Shown here piece by piece: positions 1 to 11,900 of a stretch of DNA of 64,000 nucleotides. Both the position numbers and the translations under genes were made by a program. The stretch is from Rhodosporidiobolus odoratus (taxonomy: Eukaryota; Basidiomycota; Microbotryomycetes; Sporidiobolales; Sporidiobolaceae), in NCBI GenBank assembly GCA_034387635.1, contig JAOANU010000013.1:434001-498000 (forward strand), read 5' to 3'. The notes beneath the pieces were generated by a model that worked only from the letters and a program-made list of their open reading frames with translations, was not told the DNA's origin and searched no databases. Within the stretch, counting starts at the first letter, position 1. The number at the start of each line of letters is the position of its first letter.

Positions 1-1242
1 GCCTTCGTGAATCCTTGTGTTCTTCTCGCCCTTTTTGTCGAGGGCCTTCATGCAGTCGTCCACCGCTTTGCGTACCCTAGTCTCTGCTTCTGTGCTCTTC
101 TTGATGACGCCGGCACTTAGCGCAAAATCTAGATAGGCTGGGTACTGGTTGTAAGGGTCGATCCAGCCGTTGCCGATGAGGAGACCTTTGAGACGCATTG
201 ACAACCGGGTCGATGCGAGAATGGCGGTCGCGATGTACGGAATATACTGGCCAGCGTACGACTCGCCTGCGATGTACGTCTACGCTCGATCATGCTCACC
301 GGAGCAATGGTTCGGTCAGCTACCGCTTATAGTTTTCTCAGTACGAAGTGATGGAGAGCTAAAACATCAGCCGACTCACGTCATGGCTGATGAACTCTGG
401 GAACACCTGATAAAATCTGACGAGGAACTCGACCACGTGCTGGGCCGCCTATAGAGGGTCCGAGAAATGTCAGGGACGGAGGCTCTTCGATACGGATCAG
501 GTGAGGAATCGTACTTCTGGTAAGTCGTGTACATAGGAGTTAGTAGCCATGTAGGAGTATCCGGTGCCCACAGGTTGGTCAACTGAAGTGTAGCATGTTA
601 GCCAGGAGCAGAACTCGGTAAGCGAGGTTCCGCCTGACGCTCGAGTACGGTACGACTTACCGAAAATTACGTTGGCATACTCATTCCAAGCTCCTTCCGC
701 CTCAACGAGCTCGCCTCCGCTATTGGGTACCAGGCGGAAAGGCCCTATCTCCATCATTCCGCCGTCGAAGCTTGAACACCCCGGCCCGCCGTTGAACCTA
801 TGGCAGGATCTCACAGTGAGGTCCGTCAGCGGTACGTCGAGCAATAGAGAGCTGAACTGGAAGAGAAAATGCGGGAAAGAGGCGCACCACAAAAGGGTTC
901 GCTCCGTGTCGGCAATATGGCGGTTACGTACCATGAAAAAGTAGAGGTGCGCATCGCTCTCCGTGTCTTTCACTCCGTTCCTTGGTGGTGCAGAGGGGAT
1001 GTGGCCGCCGTACATTGTCAAGGAGGAGTCGCTGGGTTGGCCCGGTAAAGAGGGGATGAAGAAGCTGGCAGCTGACATATCTGGTACAGGGAGATCGTCT
1101 TGTCATCCTACGGCGTACCATTACTCCATCGGAAAGTCTGCTCACCTTCATCAGGGTCCGCTTGTCGCGTCGTCATCCACACGTGTCGCGCGAGCTCCCT
1201 GACGTCGGCGAGGGCAGGGGTAGGGTCGTCGGTGACGCTCAT
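1..1242 (-). CDS. Serine carboxypeptidase, S10 family (KEX1-like), 5' part; 3' end off the window
   Basis: A serine exopeptidase that removes C-terminal residues; the KEX1 branch trims basic residues from peptides in the Golgi. Exons read on the minus strand at 1146-1242, 888-1080, 661-797, 515-582, 380-448 and <1-279. The five introns (65-100 nt) are all GT-AG and keep the frame. Seen in order: a SLPG block, the oxyanion motif NGGPGCSSFDG, DQPVGTGYSY, and the nucleophile motif GESYAGQYIPYIA, followed by GNGWIDP. The catalytic Asp and His would lie beyond base 1. The chosen start (ATG at 1242) gives a polar N-terminus with no signal peptide, which is odd for a secretory enzyme. The true start may be in an upstream exon I could not define. 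Family call is firm; the KEX1 subfamily is an inference. Confidence 0.9.
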
Positions 1243-2841
1243 ACGTGAGCGGTGCGGGCCTGCCACCATTGTACAACCTGCGAGACTGCGGATGTAGCGT
1301 GTTGAGGCTGGGAAGTGGGGAAAGTTGAAAGAGGTTCGAGCCTCTCTCGATGTTGGAGTTGACGCCTGCTTCGCACGTTGCACGCATGGGATGCTTTGTA
1401 TGCAACAGCTCGGGCAGCCCAGGCGCTCCGGCCACATCTCCCGCTCGTGACCTCGTCACCATTGTCACTTCTTCACAACCTTGCCGCCTGTCAGAGAGGA
1501 GGGTACAAGGGTCGGCGCGATGGAACAGACGACACAGGGAGGATTGGGAGATGGGGTGTTGCCCAGGAGCGATCCCATTTTCTTCCTTCTTCGCTCGGTT
1601 CAACTCATCTTTACACCTTTCCAGTCGCTCTTTTCTGTCCGCGGATGTGAAAATTCCAGCAACCACCATGAACACGAGATGGGAGTGTGTACCTCGCTGT
1701 CACGACGTGTCGGGGTGTACAGCGGCATCAAGACGAGCTGTCATTTCAAAAACAACGGGTCTAGTTCGCCTAGCCCAGATCAAAAATTTCTATCACCAGA
1801 CTCGACCACCCTTGCCCGTCCCCAAACGACCTTCCGGGCATGCGTGCTCCATCTCCCCCATCCCCCCATTGCACTCCCACACCCCGGCGCCGTCCTGCCC
1901 CGTCAGCCCTTCTGCCCCTCCCAGAAACTGCCAACTCGGGTAGTGTCGGAGGTTAAATGGTGTCATTCACTGGTGGAGAAGAGTGAGGTGAAAGAAAAAA
2001 ACAGTGGGAGAGAAGGAAAGCTGAAACCGTTGGCGAGGTGAAGTCGGGGGAGCGGGACCAGGGCAGAGAGGCAGGAGGTAGGTTGAAGCGAATTGACTAT
2101 GGTGTTCAGAGCGGGTCAGCTCGTGAAACAGACAAGGGGAGCTGCTCGGAACAGCGGATCTAGGGAAAAGGGCAAACTCACCTGCAGTCCTAACCCTCCT
2201 CAACTCCTTTGACTCCTGACTCGCTCAGCAAATCCGGCCGAAGTGCCCGGTATGCAGCGAAGGAATGAAGGTTGACATGCGAGTTGAAACAAAACTGGAG
2301 TAAGGACAGTGAGGGGAGAGGCAGAAGAGGGAGGAAGCTGCAGAAGCGGAACAGGTCAGCTGCCACGCGGGGGAGAGATACGGTGCGAAAAAGAGCGTAC
2401 ATCTGATTGGCTCCAACTTGTCCGTCTCCTACTTCTGAGCCCGACCTAGGGAGGGAGAGCGGAAGAAGAGGAGAGAGGGAGAAAGGAGTCGATAGGAGTA
2501 GTGGAAGGGGAAGAAGAGGGTTGAGAGGTCGAGTGGAAGTAGAGATGTTCGAAGCAGATCAGAGTGGAGGAGAAGATGAGAGAGGGGAAAGCGAGATGAA
2601 AAGTGAGTGAGAGAAAGAAAGGAAAGAAGGAGATTCGCCTCTTCGCCGCTTTTGCTCGCTCAGGGTGACATCAGCAGCCGCGCAGTGCGCACTTGCTCAC
2701 GGGATCTGTTTTGTACGTCCGACCCGCATGCGTTCAGTTTCCCACCTTGACTCCTGTTCAACCGTCCCCACTCGGCTGACCCCGCTTTTTTCGTTTGCAC
2801 TTTTCACCTACTCGACACACCAGTGCCCGCATCCAGCTTCA
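1243..2841. other. Divergent intergenic region
   Basis: Lies between the carboxypeptidase (minus) and the unnamed gene at 2842 (plus), so it should hold both promoters. It contains pyrimidine-rich stretches near 1800-1930 and a purine-rich (GA) run at about 2440-2640. Overlapping ORFs here lack splice logic or recognisable motifs and I do not call them genes. It also includes the dispersed repeat at 1298-1393. Confidence 0.5.
1298..1393 (-). repeat. Dispersed repeat, copy A (empty site)
   Basis: Reverse complement of this segment matches 16718-16793 joined to 17151-17171 almost base for base. In copy A the block TTTCC is present once with no insert. In copy B a 352-bp element sits between two TTTCC copies. 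Copy A lies just upstream of the carboxypeptidase start, so copy B looks like a transposed or duplicated fragment of that gene's 5' flank. Confidence 0.8.
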
Positions 2842-4654
2842 ATGGCCAGAACCACTCAACAGAAGGCACAGCGCAATCAACAGCGCGAGCAAAACAAGAA
2901 GCGCCTCCTCAAAGGCATCCAGGACGCTGGAGGAATCCTTCCACTCGACACCCCCGACACTGCTCAAAGCACCTCGCAACCTGCCCAACCAGAACGCGCC
3001 GTCTTCATCCTGCATCAAGACCTCAAAGTAAGACAACACACACGTGACACACTGCGCGAAAAAGTGCGTTCGAGTTTTCCCCTCTCTTTCCATTTAAGTT
3101 CGGCATGTACTCGTTCAGGCAGCGCAAGTTGTCCTGTTTGCGTGGATCAGCTTGCTCGCCATCAAGCAGGCTGATCCGGCTTACCTCGACCTCAATCTCG
3201 CCTTTGTCAGTTTGGGCTCATCATTCTGCCGCTCCCTCTGCAGCTTTCTGCTGGTCACTTGCGCCCTTCAGCCATCAGGTCTGACTGGGCAATCCCAGTT
3301 GGAGCAACTAACAACACTCTCGCCTCTCGTGTCGCCATCATCCAGAACTACCTCAAAGTCCATCCGCAAGAGAAGGAGCCTGAACCCTCTACCGCTCTCC
3401 CAGTACATTCCTGTCTCTCACGCGAATTTTCGCAAGCATGTAGCACCAGCTACAAGCTGAACCATGCAATGCTTACTATGCCTTCCTCTCTGCCAGACTT
3501 CAACTTCAGCCTCAGATTCTATCGAGCGTTTCCTCGACCACCTCTTCCGCCTGTACAACAACCATCTCCTCATGTATGGTTCTGCCTTTCGTGAGCCCAA
3601 TCATCACGCTCTTGTGCATGCCGCCGCTCTCTTCCGTGGGGACGTGATTGCTGAGGCTGGAACATGATATCAGATCCCTGCAAAAGCCGATACTCGTCAG
3701 TCTTTTCTGAGTTTCTTTCTACTCCCTATCCTGACCATCCCGCTCCCCTTCATCCTGGCCAAGTCGCTCCTCCCAGGACCACCCTTCTCCACCTCAACAG
3801 CGTCCTTGTTCAGCCTCCATCGCACACGCTTTACTTCCCTGATCATGGAGTCAACTCCTTCGCTGCCCAACACTACCTCCTCGGTTCCGGTGAATCCGAC
3901 CCTTTCTTCTCTCCTGATCCCTCCCTCTTGGCTGACTTTGGCTCTTGAAAGGGACCTGCTCTTTGCCGATCCTTCTTCTTCTCGCATCCTCGAGGTCGCC
4001 AACGATGAGCCTCTCAGATTCTCGACCTATGTTCCTCCCCTCTCTCACCTGCAGATTGCGCAGGCTGCTCAAACCGCCGAGCATCAGTGCCTTGCCTCAC
4101 TCCATTCTGAACGTGAGGCTGAGCTGCGGGCCCAAAGATTTCACAGTTATGGTCAAAACTGGCCCCAGAAACGTATTGAAGTGCTCGTGGCGCATCGTGA
4201 GGCTGAGCAAAGCCGTCAAGCCAAGGCTCCTGCCGCGCTTTGGAGCGAGATGGAGCAGCATGGGAACAAATTGCAGCAGTCGCATACTCATGCAGAGGAC
4301 ATTGTCGTCAACTCCTCCTCCCTTGTCCCTCACCTCCTTGTTTCTGACAAGATTTGCCAAGCCGGGCACCAAGTCCTCCTCTCCCCTTCTGCCCAGCACC
4401 TCTTCTCTACCATACGCAACATTCAGACTGGGGATGACGCCGGCGTGGTTTTTGAGTGCGTACTCGAGACGAAAAGAACATACTGGACCCCGCCCTTGTC
4501 GGGCAAGCTGAAGGTCAAGGAGAATGGGAAGCCAGTCAAGGGCGAGAAGGGAAAGATTTTTCTCGTTAGGTGTTTCCCTCAGAAATGGCAGGTCGTAAAC
4601 TTCCCGGTGCCTCTTCCGGAGTATGAGGTGGGTGTTCTCGAGAAGCAGCAGTGA
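2842..4654 (+). pseudogene. Unrecognised intron-containing gene with one in-frame TGA
   Basis: Exons 2842-3027, 3119-3205, 3244-3402 and 3497-4654 join in frame. Introns are 91, 38 and 94 nt; the 38-nt one is short and least certain. The frame gives 200 residues to a TGA at 3665-3667, then stays open in the same frame for a further 328 residues to 4654. The N-terminus is very basic and Gln-rich (MARTTQQKAQRNQQREQ). The middle has FLDHLFRLYNNHLL and NHHALVHAAALF. The C-terminal half has a charged helical stretch (HSEREAELRAQRF) and a Lys/Gly-rich strand region before VEVGV-like ends. I do not recognise a family. It is either a gene broken by one CGA-to-TGA-type change or a 200-residue gene with a coding relic behind it. 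The TGA overlaps an ATG (ATGA), probably by chance. Confidence 0.55.
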
Positions 4655-5312
4655 AATGGAACTTGGTCTCTACTTGTCTTTGTCAGGGAGCTGCTCTTGA
4701 TCTATCTTGGCCAGACTTACCATAGTCTCGTGTTCACAGTCAGGGTCTAGCCCGTTGTCTCACTTTCCCCTTTTCCTCGTTGAGTTGTTTCTGTACTTCT
4801 TGGCTGCAGATTTGATGCTTGTTTTTCTCTTTGTACTGCTTGGAGTATATGCGCTTGAGACTGTGCTAGCTCGTCGTCTCACTGACCTGACCTCACCCAG
4901 CAAACCTCATGCAGGCAGCTTCTGTCCTTCCCGTTTCACGGGATTCTGCAGGGCTGTGCTCCCTTGACTTCCTTCACACGCCCTGTCCTCTCCTCTGTCT
5001 CTGCTCCATTTTGACACACCCTCATTTCGACACTCCTCAGCTTGATCTGCACTGCATGAACCATACTCATGCTGCAAGGAGTCCCTTGCACCACTCTCGT
5101 TTCCCCGTTGTGTCCTTTTCCTTTTCACCTTCCCGCATCTTCACCTGTGACCTGTACACTCTTCCTTCAGATACCATCTTGACTTCTCTCGTGTGGCCTG
5201 CAGGCGGACCCTCAAGAAGTGATGAGACAGATGCTGAGTGATTGGTCGACAGGCAGCTGGCGGGACTTGTAGAATTCTTCTCCTTCTTCACCGCTACATC
5301 TCGAACCCTCTC
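4655..5312. other. Downstream region without a supported gene
   Basis: Follows the stop at 4654 and runs to the first transposon boundary at 5313. It is pyrimidine-rich. A 110-codon ORF exists but has low-complexity, frame-ambiguous composition and no motif, so I leave it uncalled. Confidence 0.4.
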
Positions 5313-5443
5313 TGTAGCGATATGACGCCTCGCTAGAGGCGAGAGAGAACAAAGTGTGAACGGTGAATGGTATAGCAGCTAACTAAGAAGGGGCTACTTA
5401 CCTAGAGGCGAGAGAGAACGAAGTGTGAACGGTGAAGAAGAGA
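5313..5443 (-). repeat. Solo copia LTR, 3' part (outermost layer)
   Basis: Reverse complement matches the last 131 bases of the 412-bp LTR seen at 8162-8573, including the terminal CTACA. The other part of the same LTR is at 16428-16717. Together they give 131+290-9 = 412 bases, exactly one LTR, with nine bases (AAGAAGAGA) duplicated by the LINE insertion. A few substitutions separate it from the inner copia LTRs. Confidence 0.85.
5435..5443. repeat. LINE target-site duplication, left copy
   Basis: AAGAAGAGA, identical to 16428-16436. Both lie in what would be one continuous LTR sequence, which fixes the insertion point. Confidence 0.85.
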
Positions 5444-5463
5444 GAGAGAGAGAGAGAGAGAGA
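5441..5463. repeat. (GA)n tail of the LINE
   Basis: A GA dinucleotide run directly at the LINE 3' junction; on the LINE's own strand it reads (TC)n. Simple-repeat 3' tails instead of poly-A are known for several fungal LINE clades. Confidence 0.7.
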
Positions 5464-5515
5464 ATTCTCGTTTCAAGTCGCTTCGAGCAATAAAGCCCAC
5501 GTGGACCATCTAAGT

Positions 5516-5554
<39 letters not shown>
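5516..5554. repeat. 39-base G homopolymer
   Basis: Uninterrupted G run on the plus strand (C run in the LINE 3' UTR). True length is doubtful because such tracts are prone to sequencing and assembly error. Confidence 0.9.
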
Positions 5555-5555
<1 letters not shown>

Positions 5556-5676
5556 GGTATAGTAACTACTACAGATGAGAACTAAAGTGGAAGCATAGTG
5601 GACGAAATGGAAAGTGAGAAAAAGGCAAGACAAAAACTTCGACGCTCCGCCCCACCTCTCCTCTTCGCCTCGAAAC

Positions 5677-8156
5677 TCATCTCCTGCCCGTCGAACCAAC
5701 TCTGCCGCCTTGAACGCCCCGGCATCCACCCCTACCGCTCCGACTCGACCCCCTACCGCTGCTTGCACGACCCCCCACGAGCTGCTTTCCCCGCACCACC
5801 CGCCCGCTCTTCGTCTCCTCCTCTTCCTTCGACTTCACCGAAAAGCGCACATGATAGCGCAAGAAGCGCTCAGTAGCGAGCACAAACGCCAAGGTGTGAG
5901 GGATGGCGGTGTGGGACGTGAGGAGGAAAGAGAGGTCTTGATAATGGGTGCCGACGGATTTGGCGAGGTCGGAGCGTTGAGAGCGGTAAAGAGGGCAGGA
6001 GAGGAGGAAGTGGGAGAGGGTCTCAGGTGCGTTCCCACACTCACAGCGGTCGGTTGGCGAGGTGCGAGAGCGGTAGCGATCGGCCAGGAGGTGGGAGTGG
6101 CCGTTCCGGAGTTGGGTGAGAAGGGAGGAGAGAGGGCGAGGAAGGACTTGTGGAGGCGGAGAACATGTCGAGAGGGTTGGTGGTGATCGACACGACGAAG
6201 GGGAGCGCCGCGGACGCCGGGCGCGCGCCAAAGGGCGTTCCAGCGAGCAGGGAGGGCGAGGTCAAATTCTGCAAGGAGTGCGGACCTCGACTTCGAGAGA
6301 TCACCCCCACTGACCACATCAATTCCATCCCCCTCCTCCCCCTCCTCTCCACCTTCCTCTCCCTCCACAGCACGCTTCGAAGCCGTCTTCGCCGCCGCAT
6401 CCGCGGCTTCATTCCCGTCGACACCAACGTGACCCGGAACCCAGTGCACAGTGAGGGAGACATTGGGAAAGGTGGAGAGGAGGGAGTGGTACAAGGTAAG
6501 GTTCTTTCGGCGGAGGTGTTGGCCGGAAGTTGGAGCGGGAGAGCAGGAGTTGAGGACGGCAGACTGGTTGTCGAGGAAAAGGTGGATTGGAGTCGGAGAG
6601 GAACCGGGGGTCGGGCGAGAGGCAAGAATGGCGGGGACGGTAGAAAGGGCGAGGTGGACGCCAACGAGCTCGGCAGCGTAGACAGGCTGATGCTGACCCA
6701 GTGCCAACCCTTTCGCAGGAAATACCCATCCGTTCTCTTCCTCCTCACCCTCCGCCGCTCTTCTCCTCCACGCCAGCGATGCCCCGGCTCGACCTTCCAT
6801 CAGCGAACCATCGGAGTAGAGGATGAGGGCGGATGCGGGCGCGTTTGCCAGCACCGCTGAGTGGGCAAGAAGGGCGAGATTCTTGTCGGGGGCAATAGAG
6901 ATTCGAGGGATGCTGAGGTGCGTAGTTCCTGGCTCTAACGACGTGCGAGGGTCGATTATCTCGATACGAAGGGAAGAGAGGTGGGGGAAGGCGAGGAAAA
7001 GGCGGGAAAGGAGGGAAGGATGTTTGGCGGAGGACATGTACTGGTCGGAGAGGAAGGGGTGGAGCGGGTGACGGGCTGGAAGAGTATGGTGTCGAACTGA
7101 GGAACGATAGGCAGCTCGCTCAAGGCGAAGCTCGGTGGGGAAGAGGTAGGCTGAGACCTCGAGTGCTAGGAGGGAAGTCGAGCGGAGGCCGCCTGAGATG
7201 AATCGTGCGGCTTCGCGCTGAACGGTCTCGAAGCGTTGGATGGCGTGCGCATGGCCTGGCGCTTTCCACCACAGCACGGAGAGGTAGTCGAGTCGAGGAA
7301 AAACGCACGAGATGACGAGTTGACGAGCAACGGAAAAACTGACCCCCCTCGTCACGCTCGACAGCGCTCGCAGGCCGTGAAGCGCCTTCTGTCCCGATGC
7401 CACCCTCTCCTCCACAAAGTCCCGCAACCTCAACTCGCCATCCAGCGGTACCCCCAAAAACCGCATCTTCTCCTTCCTCGGCACTTCCACCCCACAAACC
7501 ACCATCCTGACCCCCTCTGCCTCGACTCTCCACTTCTTACCCCTCGCAAAGACCATCCACCCCGACTTCTCAGGCTCAAAGACCGTTGAGCTCTTCTCCC
7601 CCCATTTCTCCACCCTCGACACCCGCTCCTGCAGCTTACGCACCGCTTCCGTCACCGTCTTACCCCACGACAAGGCGAACAGGTCGTCGACAAAGCCAAC
7701 ACCTGCGGTTGAAGGCGAGGAGAAGGCGTCAAGGAGGCCGGAGTTGTAGAGGGTGTACAGGAGAGGGGAAAGTGGGGAGCCTTGAGGAAGGCCGCAGTTG
7801 CCGTCGAGGAGGGAGGTGAGCTCGCCCTCGATGCTGAGGCGGCACGAGCGGTCGGAGAGGAAGGAGGAGAGCCAAGGAGCGAGGGGGGAGACCTCCTCCT
7901 CCAGCTTCTCCAGGAGGAGGTCGAGGAGAAACCCTGCCCTCACCCCGGGGAAAGCGCCCTGCGCATCCAGAGACAAACCCACTGCCACCTCCCCCTTCCG
8001 CCACCGCTCCTTCACCTTCTCCACCACCCAAAGCACCGCATCTTCGCACGACCTCCCCTTCCTTCCGCCAAACTGCAGCCTCGGCAGCTCCATCTTCCAT
8101 TCCGCCTTCCACCTCAACCACTCTTTGACCGCCCCTTCCAGTACCTTCAATAACGT
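5677..8156 (-). pseudogene. LINE ORF2, C-terminal part: reverse transcriptase, RNase H, Cys/His knuckle
   Basis: Open from the copia junction at 8156. RT motifs: LSLDAQGAFPGV, GLPQGSPLSPLLY, and the catalytic GFVDDLFA near 7683-7700. RNase H motifs: LYSDGS near 6815, AAELVGVHLAL, FLDNQSAV and HWVPGHVGVDGNEAAD near 6405-6450. At about 6140-6160 the coding frame shifts by one base. The C-terminal region (PLSSLLTQLRNGHSH, then CECGNAPETLSHFLLSCP) continues in another frame to a stop at 5677. The frame at 8156 is the one that ends at 13863 on the other side of the copia insert, so this is the second half of one ORF. Confidence 0.9.
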
Positions 8157-8161
8157 CTCCT
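8157..8161. repeat. Copia target-site duplication, left copy
   Basis: CTCCT immediately before the 5' LTR, matching 13863-13867 after the 3' LTR. Confidence 0.95.
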
Positions 8162-8573
8162 TGTTGGTTGCGAGAGTAGTTCAGGGTGGGCGGAAGACTT
8201 GAGGAGGAGTTGATGTTTGGTTTGGGAAGGTCGAAGTAGGAGAGATGAATCTTTCTTCCCTCTTTCTTGCTTCGCTTCACCTCGGTTCTTGTTCTCCGTT
8301 ACTTCTTTGGTTAGCCACTACCTTTCCCAAGTTGTTTCTATCCCTCCTTCGTCGGTGTTACCTTCGTGCCTGGGAGAATTGTGAGACAGTCCGTCGTACT
8401 ACCTACACTTCCCTATATAACCTCGTCTTCCTTTCTTTCCTTTCTCTTCTTCACCGTTCACACTTCGTTCTCTCTGGCCTCTAGGTAAGTAGTCCTTTCT
8501 TAGTTAGCTGCTATACCATTCACCGTTCACACTTCGTTCTCTCTCGCCTCTAGCGAGGCATCATATCGCTACA
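8162..8573 (+). repeat. Copia 5' LTR
   Basis: Starts TGTTGG and ends CTACA. It has a TATA-like TATATAA at 8414-8420, consistent with the promoter. Near the end, a segment with TTCACCGTTCACACTTCG and CTCGCCTCTAG (one base varies) occurs twice as a direct repeat. Confidence 0.95.
8485..8553 (+). promoter_or_regulatory. Possible LTR-leader intron
   Basis: The first copy of the internal LTR duplication ends CTCTAG followed by GTAAGT, a consensus splice donor. The second copy ends in a pyrimidine-rich stretch and CTCTAG, a good acceptor. This gives a 69-nt intron, the size seen in host genes nearby. The 3' LTR has the same sites. Splicing is inferred, not shown. Confidence 0.4.
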
Positions 8574-8916
8574 GATTCGCAGTCAGAGCTCTCGCCGACT
8601 ATAACGTCCGCGACACTCTAGGCTTACGCTGATCGTTTGAACGGTCACCACCATTTCCGGTTCAACCACTCCGATCGCTACCTCACCAGATCGGTCGCCT
8701 GCAGCGACAACTCCCCCCGTACTACCTTCCTCTTCCACTCGGACTACCTTTCCTTCGGCTCTCCTCGTTCCACCTGAATCCGTAGTCGTCAACTTACCCG
8801 GTGAATCACCCGGTAGTTACATCTTCTCCCGTCGGAGTTCACCAGCCCCCGCCTCTCCTCTACCCGGACCTTCTCAATTTGCTTCAGCACTTTCTTCTCC
8901 TCCTCTTCCTACCGTC

Positions 8917-11900
8917 ATGGCCGCTCAACGTCCTCTTCCTTCGGATTCTGGCGTCTACGCCTATCTCAAGAACGTCGACACGCTGAGCGAGACCGGGAAG
9001 GACTTTCAGGGATGGAAGCTTAGGATGGAGCGGGCGCTTAGGACGGGAGGAGTATGGGATATGGTCCAGCAAACTCCACCTGCTCGACCTACGGTGGTGG
9101 ACCCGGCGGCGCCTACGGCGGAAGAGCTTATGGCGATTGAGAGATGGGAATCCGGCGAGGATCGGGCGCTCAACATCATTTACGCCAAGGTCAGCAACAC
9201 TCTCACCAATCAGCTTACCGGCTACAATTCGTCGGCAGCTTGGGAGTACCTCCGCAATCGATTCGAGCTCACCGACCAAGTTACCGTTCAAGGTATCATC
9301 GCCTCCCTCCTTTCCGCCAAGAGCCGCGCTGGCAACGATGTCAGCAAACTCCTCGATATCCACGAGGAAATTCTCGCGTCGTCTCGGGCTATCAACTTTA
9401 CCCTCTCTCGTGAAGTTCCCGATATCTCTTCCTCGACCGAGTCTATTCGTGCCAATCAACGCCAGCTCAACCTCATCTACTCCGAGTTCATCTTCTCCGC
9501 CCTCCCTTCCTCCGCTCTCTGGCAGTCGTGGATTACCGTCTATCGCCAAGCCGAGCATTCGGAGTTCGATCCCCTCCATGTTATCGCCGCTGTTCGGAAC
9601 GAGCATAATCGTCAACGTTCCGTCTCTACCTCTTCTTCCGACTCTCCTTCTTCCTTGATCCTCGGCAATTCTTCTTCTTCGTCTTCATCGGCCCTCGTTA
9701 CCGCTTCGAAATCCTCCGCAAACTCTACCGGTGGTAGGAAGACGACTCGTCCGAAGTGCAAGCACTGCCAGAAGACAGCGCCGAACCATGATCCGGAGAA
9801 ATGTTGGTCGAACCCTTCCAACCCGAAGAACAAATTAGGGTCTGGAGGGTCGGGTAGTGGCAACGGTGGAGGGAAGAAGGGTAAAGGCGGAGGAGGGAAG
9901 AATGGAAGCTCGGGCGGAGGATCGGGAGGGACGGAGAAGGTCGACTATTCTGCCGCCACCATCAAAGTGGTAGACGACGACTACCAGGCGCCCACCTCGT
10001 TCTTCTTAGACTCGTGTGCGAGCAGCCATGTCGTCGCCGATCGGTCGAGGTTTACAGAGTATAAGCTCTTGCCGAGGTCCCTCATCACCGTCAATGGTTC
10101 TCAGCAACTCGTCGTCGGGGTCGGGAGCGTCCCTATCGTCTCGCTTACCCCTTCTGGGGCGAAGACGGTTCTTCTTAAGGACGTTTTACACGTTCCCTCG
10201 AGCACCTTCAACCTCATTTCCACCGGTCGTTTCCTCGACGCCGACTTCACCCTCGAAGCGTCTAAGTCCGGCTATCGTATCCTCGCTCCCTCCACTCTCG
10301 AAGCGTCGAAATCCGGCTATCATATCCTCGCTCCCTCGTCTCGTTCCGTCGTCCTTTCTGCCGTTACGGGCGCTCAGCGCATTCCTCAGGTCACTCTCGA
10401 AGATCCCGTCGCCGCCATTATCTCTTCTTCCGTCGACAGTCGCGTTGAAGCCGTCTCTATCGCTCACCTTCGCTTCGGTCACCCCGGCAAAGGAGCGATG
10501 CGCGACTTACTTCGCCTCGGCGCCGTAAAGGGATTTACCACGACCGACATCAACAAGTTCTTCGAGAAGTCCTGTCCCGCCTGTCGCCTCGGCAAGACCA
10601 CCCGTCTTCCTTTCCCCATCTCCGAGAAGCACGCTTCGAAACCATTCGAGCGTCTCCATTCCGACCTCGCTGGCCCCTTCCGCTTTAAGTCGTGGGGGGA
10701 CGCCAAATACTTCGTCATCTTCGTCGACGAGGCTAGCGGTTGGGTCAATGGGGAGCCTCTTAAGGATAAGACAGAGGTTCTTTCCGCCTCTCGCAAGATC
10801 ATCGCTCGACTTCGCGAAAGGTTCAAGGACTCCCGGGTTCCTGTTTCCTCGACGACCATCCTTCAAACCGATAACGGCACCGAGTACACCTCCAAAGCCT
10901 TCGAGTCGATGCTCGCCGACGAAAACATCACCCATTCCTACTCCGTTCCCTATACCCCGCAGCAGAACGGTCGTTCCGAACGCTTCGTACGCACCATCAA
11001 GGATTGCGTCACCGTTCTCCTTGCTTCGGCCAACCTTAGCCAGAAGTATTGGGCGGAGGTCTTCTTCTTCGCACTCTTCCTTACCCAGAACCTTCCCTAC
11101 TCTCCTAACCGAGGAGAAACCCCTCATCATTTTCTCTTCGGCCGGCATTCTCCCTTCTTCTCTCTCTCCGCGCCTCTCGTCCTCGGCCAAGACGTCTGGA
11201 TCCACGATCCCGACGCGCCTACCTTCGGCAATAAGGCTGTACAGGGCATCTTCCTTGGCGTTGGAGAAGGTCGCGGCCGTAAGGCGTATCGCGTCCAGGA
11301 GAAGGGTGCCCCAGGGACGAATCTTTGTTGGGCAAAGGATGTTTCAGTCGCGAAGAGGGATTCGGAGGATTTAGGTTCTCGGGATGTTGAAGACGATGAC
11401 TACTTTTGGGATGATGAGGACCTCGCCGAGGAGAAGCAAGCTTCCGAGCTGCTCTCCAAGAAGGAGAGGAGCGGGACTTATTCGTCGTCGCCGATTTATT
11501 CGCCGGGCGCTATTTTCCCCTTCGGCGGTTGGAGAACGACTACCTCCCCCGCAGCTCCTACTTCTTTCTCTCCCTCCTCCACTCCCGTTCTCACTCGCAT
11601 TGGGGACGAGGAGGAGCCCTATCCAAATCTCTCCGAACGCTCTCGCGCCGAGCGTCTCGGTTCGCTATCTCCCTCTTTCGATACTTCCGATTCGGACGTC
11701 GTAGGGGTCGTCCTGATTTCCGTTGCTTTCGAGCCGGATGAAGGCGATCACTATGACCTGTTCTATTTACCTGGCTTCGCTTCCTCTGACACGGCTCTTG
11801 CCAACGTCAAGAAGACCTTCTCAATTGGAGACCGTCCCCCTCCCAGTACTCCGAGGAATTCGAAAGAGGCTTTGTCCTCGATCTACTCGGACGAATGGAG

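Noticed and set aside
1327..1345. GGTTCGAGCC as a tRNA B-box
   Set aside because: No A-box or cloverleaf can be built around it; it is a palindromic stretch in the dispersed repeat.
3664..3948. ORF starting at the ATGA after the TGA in the 2842-4654 gene
   Set aside because: The previous frame stays open to 4654 past the TGA and has the better coding character, so this frame is probably a shadow.
4909..5241. 110-codon plus-strand ORF
   Set aside because: No motif, no splice support, pyrimidine-rich composition; likely chance.
5835..6860. Long plus-strand ORFs opposite the LINE RNase H
   Set aside because: They mirror the minus-strand coding sequence; motifs are only on the minus strand.
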